This document shows, piece after piece, positions 52,691 through 63,103 of a stretch of DNA of 64,000 bases (within the stretch, counting starts at the first letter, position 1; each line of letters opens with the position of its first letter). The position numbers and the translations under genes were made by a program. The notes under the pieces are model-generated. The model searched no databases, had not been told where the DNA came from, and worked only from the letters and a program-made list of their open reading frames with translations. This DNA is from Gnetum montanum (Eukaryota > Streptophyta > Gnetopsida > Gnetales > Gnetaceae), in NCBI GenBank assembly GCA_015680685.1, contig MNCI01028403.1, positions 334,669 through 398,668 on the forward strand. The letters run 5' to 3'.

Positions 52691-54560
52691 AAATAAAAAT
52701 TTATCACTAGATGATAATGGATGGAAATTATATCAAGAATGTTGTTTACAACATTTATGAATGGTTGACTAATGATGTATATGTTGTAGAAAGTAATCTA
52801 TATGCTACCATTCAAGGTCAAAATTTCTTGCTCAATGCTCATGACATTCTAGATGTTATACAAGTTTCATGTGGTAAAGAGGTAGTTGTCAAGGAACACA
52901 TGTGGAAGAAAAATAAGAACTCTCTAATCTAGTATATTTGGAAAGTAGCAGGATATCTAATAATGAAATTTTACTCATGTGGGCTTTGGATAATAATGAA
53001 AGTGCCTCTTTTGATATTCCAATGACTATAATGTCTCAAATGAAGAGGCGAGCAAGATCATGGTAGCTACATGATGTAAAAGAGTCACTTGGCTTTTTGA
53101 TTATAGTGACAAAATTATTGTAAAAGAAAATAAATTTTATTGCTATCCAACTTCATGAAATAGTGAATTTGGATCCTACAAGAATATTCAAGAGTACATT
53201 AGTACCTGAGAAAGCTAAGACCTCCTATTTTTTAAAAGACTATGATAGCCAGATTGCTGATGAAGTTTGCTAACATGAAATATGCTTTCACCGATGCATT
53301 TAGGGTAAGTTGGAACACGCGATTGAAACAATAAATGATTATTGTCAAAGCAATGTAGCACTCAAGAATGTTGTGAAGGACCTAAAATCAAACAAGTCTC
53401 ATTTGATAGAAGAAAATAATCAATGAAAGGCCAAAATCAAGAATTATGTAGCTAAGAAAAAAAGTTGTATCTAGAAGTTGATTGTACAGAACAAGAAAAT
53501 CATTGATCAATTTTTCACCCTAAATAAAGAATTTATAACATTAAAAAATGTAGTAGTCAACATTTATGATAGTAGGGACATTAATGCCAATGCGAGCAAT
53601 ATTTGGAAAGGTTTTTACCATGTTATAATACCATGTATTTTTAATATTTTGTTTATTTCTTTTGAAAAAACCTAATGGTCTTTGTATCGTACATGTGTTT
53701 AATAGAATTGACTAATATGCCAATAATTAAAGCTATGAAAAGATTATTTGCTTTAGCTGAAAGAGATAACAAACAAATATTTGAATAAGAACATCTGAAT
53801 AAAGCAACAAGTATGTAAAGCTTTTATGTTTTGGTGTTAGATAACTCTATAATAAATTGACAATGATGTTTCCAATGCATGCCTTTGTCATCTATTACTC
53901 CAATATACCTTCTTTTGTTTGGAAAGAAAGAAAATGATTTTGAAGCTCTATGTTATGTGTTTGATTTAAATGTGTAATTTTTATTTACTAATGTTAATTT
54001 GGTTTGCTTGTTTCTATTTTTTGACATGTGTTTTAATAAACTTCATTTATAGTTGATGTAGACTTTAATATCCCCATTGATCAACCTTGTGGAATAGTTT
54101 AGACAATGAAGCCTATAGACTTCATCACCCCATTGGTCAATCATGTGCAACAATTGATAGAGTGATGTAGTTGCTCATTACCATTTCCTCCATTTTTTGC
54201 CATAGGATTTTCTTTTAGGACTCTATATCAACTTGGATGAAAACAATGAATGGATGATCATGTCATTGATGTGTACATCATGTACTTGAACCAACTTTAG
54301 AAATCCATCATTGTCTATCAAGCTTCAAAAAAATATTTCATTTTTAATAGTATGTTTCAAGCATTTGCAAAGTCCATTGAGAGTCACATCCAACAAGGCC
54401 AAAAGAACTAGTTCAGACATAAAGCAAAGAAAGTCACAAAAGGACATATCGTCAATGTTGAAATTGATACATTTGTTGAAGAAGATCTTGATGAGTTTCT
54501 ATTAAAGAAGGATTTTATTAAAAAGGTTAAAAATATTCACTAGGATGAGTTTCTTAAAAC
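52691..54560 (+). pseudogene. Degenerate ORF, Lys/Asn-rich with coiled-coil parts
   Basis: Open pieces at 52711-52932 (NVVYNIYEWLTNDVYVVESN) and 53478-53675, with linking text such as NVALKNVVKDLKSNKSHLIE at about 53360-53410 that would form coiled coil. GT...AG-like breaks occur (e.g. near 53690-54050). General style resembles the second ORF of the A/E family, but no motif can be aligned with confidence. Broken by many stops. Unknown. Confidence 0.35.
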
Positions 54561-54825
54561 TAGACAATCATTATATTACCAGCCATTCTAATGAGAACAT
54601 CACCCAGCCCTTGTGTAATCCTCAATGTATCTTGGATATGTGTGTGTCTTCTTTTGTTGACCTTTTGATGATGATTCCAAGGCGTTTTATCATGTTTGGA
54701 AGTGTTTTGGACTTATTTTGATGCGTTTAGGAGGTTATGGAGGCTATGGTAACTTGTTTGAAGGTGTCTAAAGGTTCCAAACTTTAAAATGGGTATCTTT
54801 AAATTTGTCCCTGACAAGTTAGACA

Positions 54826-54997
54826 TCTACCCTAATAGTTAAACATCTAAGCTACATACTAGATGTCTTAATTTCAAGATGTCTACTTTGACATCTCTAC
54901 AGTTAGGAAAGACATCTTGTACAAATTTTAATAAACATCAAATTGAATGGAAAATTCAAGGGAAGATGAAAGGTCACACCAAGAAGCTATAAATAAG
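54826..54997 (+). promoter_or_regulatory. Promoter of LTR-like copy 1: motif array and TATA box
   Basis: ttagacatctacc, aaacatctaag, actagatgtctta, aagatgtctact, tgacatctct and agacatcttgt lie within 105 bases, ahead of gctataaataagag. Confidence 0.65.
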
Positions 54998-55015
54998 AGT
55001 CCAAGGTCTAAGTTT

Positions 55016-55018
<3 letters not shown>

Positions 55019-55050
<32 letters not shown>
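55019..55050. repeat. (GA)n microsatellite
   Basis: Uninterrupted GA run within LTR-like copy 1, about 25 bases downstream of its TATA box. Copy 2 has only a short, mixed version. Confidence 0.95.
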
Positions 55051-55052
<2 letters not shown>

Positions 55053-55483
55053 GAGAAGTCTCTTGGGAACTTGTGCAAGAAGTGTTTTAGTGAGAGGAAA
55101 GGGAGAGAATTTGAGAGAGGTTAAGAAAATATCTTATAAGCATCTTGTCTTGAGCTTCAACTCCATTGTATATAATTGAGGATTAAGAGGGAACATGTGT
55201 GGCCTCTAAGATCCTTGGGAGAACCTTGAGGTGAGTTTGGATACTCAGCTTTTGGTGTAATTCTCTACATTTGAGAGTTTTCTTATAAAAGGAAAATTTT
55301 CTCTAATTCATTATCTTTTTCTTCCTTCTAAGTTTGAATTTTGGTTAGGAAGCTTGTGCAATGAGCTCTTTTGGAGTCTATTGAGGTAGGATTCACATTA
55401 GATTGGTATTGGAACATTTAGTTTGGAGGCATCCACACATAAGCAATTAGTTTAGAGGTTTCCACACTTAATCTCCTTGTTCA

Positions 55484-56122
55484 GAGGTTCTAGATTTTAA
55501 AACAAGTATCTTTAATTTTGGCCTTGGCAGGTTAGAGGTCTACCCTAATATTTAGACATCTAAGCTACATATTATATGTCTAACTTGATTTCAAGATGTC
55601 TACTTGGACATCTCTGCACTAGTGAAAGACATCTACTATTTCTTGAATATTTCTAATATGGATTTTAATAGACATTAAATTGAATGGTAAATTCGAGGGA
55701 AGATGAAAGATCACATCAAGAAGCTATAAATAAGAGTCTAAGGCTTGAGTTTCGGTAAGAGAGAAAGTGAAAGATTTGAGAAGTATCTTGAGAGCTTGTA
55801 CAAGAAGAGTTTCAATGAGAATCAAGGGAGAGCACTTGATATAGGTTGAGAGAATCTCTTATAAGTATCTTATCTTAAGCTTTATCTCCATTGTGAGTAA
55901 TTGAGGATTGAGAGGGGACATGTGTGACCTTTAAAATCCTTGGGAGAAGTGTGAGTTGAGCTTAGCTCCTTACCTTTGATGTAATTTTATACATTTTGAG
56001 ATTTTTCTTATAAAAAGAGGAATTTTCTCTAATTCATTATCATGTTCTTATTGCTAAGTTGAATTTTGCTTAGGAAGCTTATGGAATGAATCATTTTAAA
56101 GTCTATTGAGGTAGGCTTCACA
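55484..56122 (+). repeat. LTR-like repeat, copy 2
   Basis: Same order of blocks as copy 1: motif array (55535-55640), TATA box gctataaataag (55722-55733), gtctattgaggtaggcttcaca end. Only about 85 bases separate it from copy 1. Confidence 0.68.
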
Positions 56123-58559
56123 TCAGATTCAATACCAGTAGGCATTGGGTGCTTATGGTTGTAGACACATCTACAAAAGAAATGTGCGCATATGATTCCT
56201 TATCTTCTTCTCAACATGTTGCTACAATTCAAAAGTTAATGTTAAATTCTTTGAGCATTTATTTGAAGGTGATTTTACAATGGGTCATAGCATAATTAAA
56301 GTCAAGGGAGAGTAAAAGAAGTTAACTTCAAAATGGAGTATAACGGTTGTGTAAGGTATTCATAATCAAGAAAATGGATATGACTATATCATGTGTAAAA
56401 TAATCTACACCCACCATTTAGGATTTGGAAAAGACTTAAATTTCACCAATGAGTTTGTTTCCACATATCAAAATATCATGATATGAGCAGTTCTTAGTTG
56501 TTTAGTTCTTTACCAACCTTGGAAAAAATATGTATGTAGCATATTATAAGTGAGGATTTTAGTAAGCATGGTCCTTTCCTAATTTCTAATGTAACTAAAC
56601 ATGAATGATGTAATAGCCACCTTGCCATCTTCAATGATAGGAAATTTTTTATACATGGGAGAACAGTGTATTAATTTCACATTTTTTGAATGGAAATATA
56701 TATTCTTTTTCTTTGCTACATGTAGTGTATGTTATCTTTTAAAAAACTAAGAAATGAAATTCATAATATTTAAGGTTCCATATACATTTAAAATATCCTT
56801 CCTATCAAATATACAAGTTTTCATAATATTTGTACAAAATATTTCTTTGCTAGGCTCATCAATATAAGTGGGTTAATTATAAATTGTGTTCTCATTTTGT
56901 ACTTTATCAAATAACCATTTTTGAAAAATTGCAATCATATGCATATGGCAGTCTTCCTTTCGTTATTAAACTACAAATTCATGTGATTAGAAATCTTTTG
57001 CAGTAAGTTGAGATAGAATTAACCTACAACACATGCAAATCTCATGTCTTCGTAGATAGCAACAATGTTTGTAAAAACATAGTGCAAAAGGTTGTTTCTT
57101 GTAGAAACTCAATATTCATAAATTGTAAGTTTAATGTGACTCACATTTTCACATAGCTTGGAACATCACCTAAAAGACCATAGTATGATGTCATGCAAGT
57201 TATAAAATGAATGAAGACTATGATCACAATGCTAATTACATGTAGTTGTAGTCTACTATTTAATACAATGTCCTATGACTTGCATAGAAATGTTAAGGTT
57301 TGCGTTAAATATGCTCTGCATGTCCTCATAGTATAGACTAGAAAAAAATATTGAATAGTGTAGGAACATGTGAGTCACATGGTAGGGTATTCAAATTTTC
57401 AATGAAAATAGTGCAATGTCCATGCACCTCATAGAAGGTTGTAATATATGAAGCTAATTGAATGTTAGAAGTGTGATTAGATGCATCTTGCACCCATATA
57501 GGAGCTTCATGGTTTCTTGAGTAGTCATTAGAACCATTGAGATATGAAGAGGTAAAGAAGCTCTGTTGAAATCCTTTCTACAATGTTAATAACATTTTTC
57601 TCATCTTTTTCTTCCACCAACTAGAAATTTTGACAAACCTTATAACATACTAAAAATATGATTTGCATTTGACACTTGCGAAACCAAGCAACAAAACTAA
57701 AAATCACAATGTAATGTGATGCAAGTTGCAAAAAATAAAACATTGTGGTGCCAAAGCACTACCATCCAGATGTCCTCACAATATGGTGTGAAGCATTGTG
57801 AATCACATAGATGCACAAGCCAACTTCACAAACTGCATGCCCATTGGTGGCTACATGTTCTTGCAAGTTTATCATTCCATAGAGAATAGTGGGATAGAAG
57901 TGTAACCCACATGTTCACATAGTTCACATTGTTCATATTAGATAATGCAATCATATTTGAGTTGCAACGAGTCAACATCCAAAAATAAACAACATGTTGC
58001 TACTAATTCATTCAGTTAAAGTAAATAGTATGATAGATATGTGATTTTCATGACATCACAATTTCTAACAGTGATAGAATGGAAACAACATGAAGCTATG
58101 TGACTCACACTATTGGACCAAGAGGTGTGATTATGACCCTATGTGCTACGCAGGTGTTTCTAAAGATTTGTTTGCAATGACATGTGGGTTTCAGTTTGTT
58201 GTAATCTCAATAAATTAATATGCTAATGAATAGAGATACCATTTACTATTAACTTGGAATAGAAATTATGCTCCCATGTATACCAATAAGAAATATGAAC
58301 CTTTATCTCATACATAACAAATTAAATCACTTGTTAATGTCATATGTAGAATGATACCATTGTATTAAAAAATATTAGTTAATGAATAAATGATCAAAGT
58401 ATTTCTTTTTAATTAACATGCATCACATTGTTTCATAAAGAAATTATCATTATATTGAAGATAAAAAAAAGCATGAAAAAGAGTTAACCATGACTCTATC
58501 TAATGTGACAAAAATCTTAACTATATTCATGATTTAGAAAAGAATAAAAAACTAGTCAA
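56123..58559. other. No recognisable gene; dispersed TGTGACTCACA-type motifs
   Basis: AT-rich, all frames closed. The motif tgtgactcacat (or its near variants) appears at about 57137, 57370, 57800 and 58099. Short phrases such as 'gatgtcatgcaagttataaa' (57189) and 'gtgatgcaagttgcaaaaaa' (57716) also recur, suggesting an old, strongly decayed repeat. Confidence 0.4.
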
Positions 58560-59800
58560 ACATGACTCTATTTTGCAGATGCTAAATGGGTGTCTTCCTT
58601 CATTGGACTCCTAGCTACAGTCTCAATCAAATCATCCTTAATGACTTTATCATCAACTTGCTCAATAGGGTTGTTTATCACCTAAGCCATCTCTTATGGT
58701 CCTACCTTTGCTATAGGTTATAGTGTGGCCATGGCCATCAACTCAAGATCTATATTGTCCTACACCTCCTCTAAATAAAAGGATCTATGTAATGCCCTCA
58801 ACTTCTCAAACATGTATTAGTTTTAGTTTTAATGTTAATGACAAGATGGATCTCTATCTCCTCTCTAGGTGGTCAAAATGTTGATGCATCCTAGACTTCA
58901 ATGCATCAATCCTTGTAGATAGACCATCCATGTGTGTTGTTATCCTAGCCTCCATTACCTCCAAGTATGTAAAAATGATAGCTCCATCTCCAAATTGTTG
59001 CTACTACTATGCATGAACATGGATAGCATGTTTTTGAATAGGTTCACCATAGTACTCATCTCATCAAGCCTTCTCACCATTTTGTGGAACTTGAGGGTTA
59101 GGGAGCCATATCAAATCATTAAAATGAGTCTTAGAAAACTACTAAGTAGAGAAGGCATATCCCAAATGAGGAAATTGATCCTCACTGAACACCTACACTT
59201 CCTTAGCATCAAGCTTAGGAGATGGGATCTACCAATGCCTAAAAAAAGTTGATGCAATTAAAGGAAATGAAACACTCAATGCATTTCTGGTAATGATATT
59301 CATCCTCTTGAGTAAAATGTTGTGGTATTTTAGTGAATAGTCTTCCTCCAAATCAATTAGGACCATTAATGTGAAGGATATCACATGAGTGTGATGTGTG
59401 ATAGTAAAGAGATTAATGTGAATAGCCCTCACAAGAACTCTCCATTAAAGGAAAAAGTTCTTGTAAGGCCAACTAGTCTCATCTAACTTTACCTTAGGCA
59501 CTGTTGCAAGTAGCTATGTTTCTTTCTTTGAACTAGTAGTAGTGGAAAATTCCCTACATGGATTCACGTCCATTTAAAGTGCCTTTCCTAAGATCTTCTC
59601 TATCAATGGGTATCCAACATCACCTATCCAAACAACCATGAAAGATGTTATACATTGATGATGGGACATGTAAAATTGACATGCCTCTTCCTCATAATAA
59701 TGAGTTTTCCCACTTGTGATGAAGCCAACATATTGCTAAATTAGTTTGGCATGCATCCTAGACCATACAAGCTACATTAACACTTTGAAGTCATTGGGAC
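58560..59800 (-). pseudogene. Element H: PF20167-like retroelement ORF, decayed
   Basis: Minus-strand reading: LIIMRKRHVNFTCPIIN (about 59690-59640), SWPYKNFFLFNGEF (about 59480-59440), then the 67-codon open piece 59432-59229 ending SVSFPLIASTFFRHW. Later comes KMVRRLDEMSTMVNLF (59090-59040) and MEARITTHMDGLSTRIDALK with RMHQHFDHLE (58950-58865), a coiled-coil tail. The order resembles PF20167-type plant retroelement proteins followed by coiled coil, as in ORF2 of element E, but the sequence is not close. Broken throughout. Plus-strand open frames here (58932-59252, 59835-60053) are shadows. Confidence 0.5.
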
Positions 59801-59963
59801 TTTATATTTGGGATGATCTTAGATTAACCTCCCAATGCTAATGTTCCTCTCATGCTTGTCACTCCTTGGCCCAATGATATTCCTCTTGCTCTTCTTCAAC
59901 ATCTCTCAGGAAATAGCATGGAAGCTAAGCTATTGCCAACCCTATGTCTACCTTCTTGCCTCT

Positions 59964-60886
59964 TTGATCACGCATCATGATTTGGCCACATTGATGGGAT
60001 GCCATCAATGTGATCCCATTGACAAGATTGTGTTGATGAAATCATGTCAATGAAGGGTTTAACCCATTGATGTGTACTCATCGATGGGGCACCCTTTTTT
60101 TCCAATAAATATGTGCTCACTAGCCACATTTGTGGCAAAAATTCTTATAGTTGTAGAAAAGATTTAGTAATTTTTCCACTTGAAAGTTAGAGTATTTTCT
60201 AAGTGTTTACAAGAGGAGTCAAAGAGTGTATAGATCTTTATTCAAGCACTATTGTACCTAAGCGTTGTAGTGTGTGCAATAATAAATATGAGATTTCTGA
60301 TAAACCTTACAACACTTTGAAATAGATTAACTATTTCCTTTATGTATGTAATGTTTTAACAAAATTTCTTTAATGATTTAAGTAATTAAAGTAATTAAAT
60401 TAAGATAATTTAAGATAAATTAAGCTAGATCAAGATTAATTAAATAGTGGTTAATGAAGCACATAAGTATGAGCACTTCGAGCATATGCTTCGCACTTGG
60501 TAACCCCAGTAATGCTTAATGTTTGATGATCTAGTACCGTTAAACATGTTCAAGATGTGTACAATAAGTGGGAATGGATGCGTATGTTAGGATTAGTTAA
60601 ATGTTAGTTAGAGTAAATTAGAAATTAAATATATAATTCTTTACTCCTTATTCTTAGGCATCCTAGAACATAAAAAATAAAAGTGATAAAAATCATATGC
60701 CTCAGTTGCAATTAACCATACCTTTCCATTTTACAAGTGTAATTGGAAAGATAACAATTGCAATGGTTATTTTAACCTCCTAGAAACAAGTGTACTTCGA
60801 AGGTTATAAGTCCATGTAATTTAACCAAATCGCATGTAAACGCTTTATGATTGGTATGATTGGACATAGGATCTACTCATTAATCA
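59964..60886 (+). repeat. Element G 5' LTR (distant relative of the A family)
   Basis: Starts tgatcacgcatcatgatttg and ends actcattaatca. Block order follows the A-family LTR: palindromic array (59986-60090), TATA-like ccaataaatatg (60100-60111), aataaatatgagattt, gcacttggtaacccc, aagatgtgtac, catatgcctca. A decayed tRNA-Asp primer site follows. No second LTR is visible because element F interrupts the interior and the window ends. Confidence 0.5.
59986..60111 (+). promoter_or_regulatory. Element G LTR promoter: palindrome array and TATA box
   Basis: acattgatgggatgccatca followed by atgt forms a 10-bp inverted repeat with a 4-base centre. Further copies (atcccattgac, cccattgatg, catcgatgggg) lie ahead of ccaataaatatg. 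Confidence 0.55.
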
Positions 60887-60889
60887 TAT

Positions 60890-60905
60890 TTGGCATCATT
60901 GTAGT
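60890..60905 (+). promoter_or_regulatory. Element G primer-binding site, decayed tRNA-Asp type
   Basis: TTTGGCATCATTGTAG, compared with TGGCGCCGTTGCCGG; the changes are C-to-T or G-to-A. Confidence 0.5.
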
Positions 60906-61280
60906 TTGATATGTGCACCATCTATGACTTAGTGAGAATTATTTAAGATTTTTGGAATCAACCCTAAATTCATAATCATTTGAAAAATAAAAATAATAAT
61001 CATAATCATAATTAAAGTATACTAAATATTTCTTTTAATAAAAAATTTCTTCTTCTCACAAGCATGATGAATCAAAACCAATAGTGCCCCAAGAATTCAA
61101 AGTGGCGTACACTCATGCAGATGAGTTTGTACATAATTTCACCTTCATCCTACATTAGGATGAACAATTATGGTGGAAAGACATGGAGGGAAACATTGTA
61201 TTACACCTAACTAATCTTTTCCTAGGATGCTAGTCTAAACTCTTAAGAGATTGGGCATCAAGGATCTTCATGAAGAGTAC
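60906..61280 (+). pseudogene. Element G Gag start, cut by element F
   Basis: After a leader, 61075-61280 reads like Gag: FTFILH, EQLWWKDMEGN and LLRDWASRIFMKS, resembling the HIxxFxxxxxxxxV...L...AxxWF region. It stops where element F begins at 61281. Confidence 0.45.
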
Positions 61281-61627
61281 TGCAGAGTGGCGAGGTACCC
61301 CTACACTCAACCATACGAAATGAGCGTCGCACGTGCGATCCAGTCGAACTACGCAGATAGACTAGTTGTGGCACCTAGATAGTTAGCCTTAGGTCACAGT
61401 TCGTTGTCTTCCCACCTAGACTAGTTTTGCATATGTCACGTATGGTTTAGTCTAGATGAGGTGTATAATAGTGTTCTAATTCTAACGCTACTCCTGATGG
61501 TAGTGGAAAATAATATTAACTGAGCTAAGCTATGAGGGAAAGGGTAAGAAAATCTAATCTAGCCTAAGTACGATGAGCAACCGATTCCTTGATCAACCAT
61601 ACACATCTTGGACTTCATGCATGACTA

Positions 61628-61745
61628 CCACTGGGACTACCAAGCGTAGATCCTAGGTACACCACTGGGATTACCAAGCACAGATCCCAAATACACCACT
61701 GGGTTACCAAATGTAGATCCTAGCTATACCACTGGGCTACCAAGT
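61628..61745. repeat. Short tandem repeat in element F LTR, about 40-bp unit
   Basis: accactgggactaccaagcg, accactgggattaccaagca, accactgggttaccaaatg and accactgggctaccaagta recur with 'agatccta' between them. Confidence 0.85.
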
Positions 61746-62140
61746 AGTCAAACTTAAATTCTCGTAATCAATTCGTACTCGTTTTGCTTCTAGGAGTTTA
61801 AGGGTGAGAGACTAATCGTGATGAGTAACCAATTCCTTGACTAGCCGTACACATCCGTAGATGCTCATAATCAAGTCGTACTCACACCGCACTATGAAAT
61901 CAATAAATAACATTAAATAAACAAAAAAATAAATAAACTAAGTGAATGCTGCAATGATGAAATAATCTCGATATTTATTTCCAATCATGTGCATGTCCAA
62001 GTACGACACACTCAAATAAAGACACCGTAAAATTACATTTACCATACTGTGCACAGACACGGGAAAAAATCTAACTCTGGAGGGATCAAACTGCCAAAGC
62101 TTCGCTACTCTAAAAATGGGATGCAAATGAGGGAGAGCGA

Positions 62141-62310
62141 CTCTTATGTATAGAAATTGCAGCTGACTGTGATATCACGTACACGATATAGTAGGGGAAG
62201 ACGCAATATCGTGTATGCGATATCGCGAGGGATGCGATATCGCGTACGCGATATCATAGACAAAGATGCGATATCACGTCGGCTGCAATATCACGTACAC
62301 GATATCGTGG
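62141..62310 (-). promoter_or_regulatory. Element F LTR promoter: GATATC palindrome array and TATA box
   Basis: About eight GATATC/CAATATC cores in 145 bases (62168-62310), including the perfect 20-base palindrome GATATCGCGTACGCGATATC at about 62247-62266. In minus sense the array is followed by the TATA-like CTATACATAAGAG (reverse of 62141-62153). Confidence 0.8.
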
Positions 62311-62333
62311 CCTGTGTGAATCGTGTCTCATCA

Positions 62334-62367
62334 TACCCCCACGACTAAATAAAAACTCGTCCTCGAG
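62334..62367 (-). promoter_or_regulatory. Element F polypurine tract and CTCGAGGA block
   Basis: Minus sense CTCGAGGACGAG, then GTCGTGGGGGTA next to the LTR, identical in layout to A and E. Confidence 0.87.
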
Positions 62368-63103
62368 TTACAAGGAGAATAAGCTTCAGTGATTACACAG
62401 TGGATAGGTATGGGATTATTAGATTGAAAAATGGGATGATGCCGCAATGTGGGAAGAAAACAAAAAAAAGACACAACACACAAAATACTTACAAAAATTT
62501 GGAACTCATGTAGTTTTTGGTGGCGATGAATCCTCCATAGGTGTCTTTCCCTTTTCTTGTGCTCCAGGTTTGGGAATTTGATAGCATTGAAGTACGGCCT
62601 AGAGTTTCTCCTCTTGTAAGGCCTTGAGTGCCTTGGCATGCGTGTAAGTTTGCACTTGTGCCATAGAGGCTGCCCAGTCAACCTTCTCTTTTTCTTTTGC
62701 CACCCTTTTATTCTCTGTCAACATTTTATTAAGTTTCTTAGTTCTGAAAGTGTCCAGCTGGTACTGAGAAACCTTTGGCCCTGTATTCGGAAGGTTTAAT
62801 ACTTCTGAAATGGCTTGAACAGAGAAATCAATACTCACACCACAAATGTTAACCCTGGTGCCTTCTTCTTCATTGTGCCAAAATTGATACATTTCCCCTA
62901 AGTAGTACGTACCACTTTTAGAGAGGGTATCTCCTACTTCTGCCTGCCTAGACCGTACGGTAGGAGGATCTTTTTTGATGAATGCTGAATGATTGTTCCT
63001 CCTGTTCTGCATGTTGTCCGACAAGGCCTTGTCTTTCACCTCTCTGAGATCGTTTTGTTCCACCTTGAACAGGATCCTCCTGCTGTGCACGTTTCGGAGC
63101 CAT
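62368..63103 (-). pseudogene. Element F ORF2 (MAPKR protein), short form
   Basis: Start MAPKRAQQEDPVQGGTK at 63103, just after the splice-site-like GTGTGATTGCAG. A one-base frame shift moves the reading into the long open frame 63090-62599, which carries MYQFWHNEEEGTRVNICGV, SIDFSVQAISEVLNLPN (PF20167 entry), then directly LDTFRTKKLNKMLTENKR and SMAQVQTYTHAKALKALQEE (coiled-coil part). Element E has more than 300 extra residues between these two parts, so F has an internally shortened ORF2. Frame resumes to about 62520 with PGAQEKGKTPMEDSSPP-like text, similar to the C-terminal end of E. Confidence 0.78.

Larger units (their letters stand above)
54770..55397 (+). repeat. LTR-like repeat, copy 1
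   Basis: Paired with 55484-56122. Contains AGATGTC/GACATCT half-sites in both orientations (54826-54925), a TATA box gctataaataag (54986-54997), a (GA)n tract and the end gattcaca. A tRNA-iMet-like primer phrase, ttggtattggaac, follows 5 bases after the end, as expected behind a 5' LTR. Confidence 0.68.
61281..62333 (-). repeat. Element F 3' LTR
   Basis: 1053 bp, tgcagagtggcgaggtac ... gtgtctcatca. It has extra tandem text at 61620-61745 (three to four copies of 'ccactgg-taccaag-gtagatcc', period about 39-43) not seen in A. The promoter module lies at 62141-62310. Confidence 0.9.
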
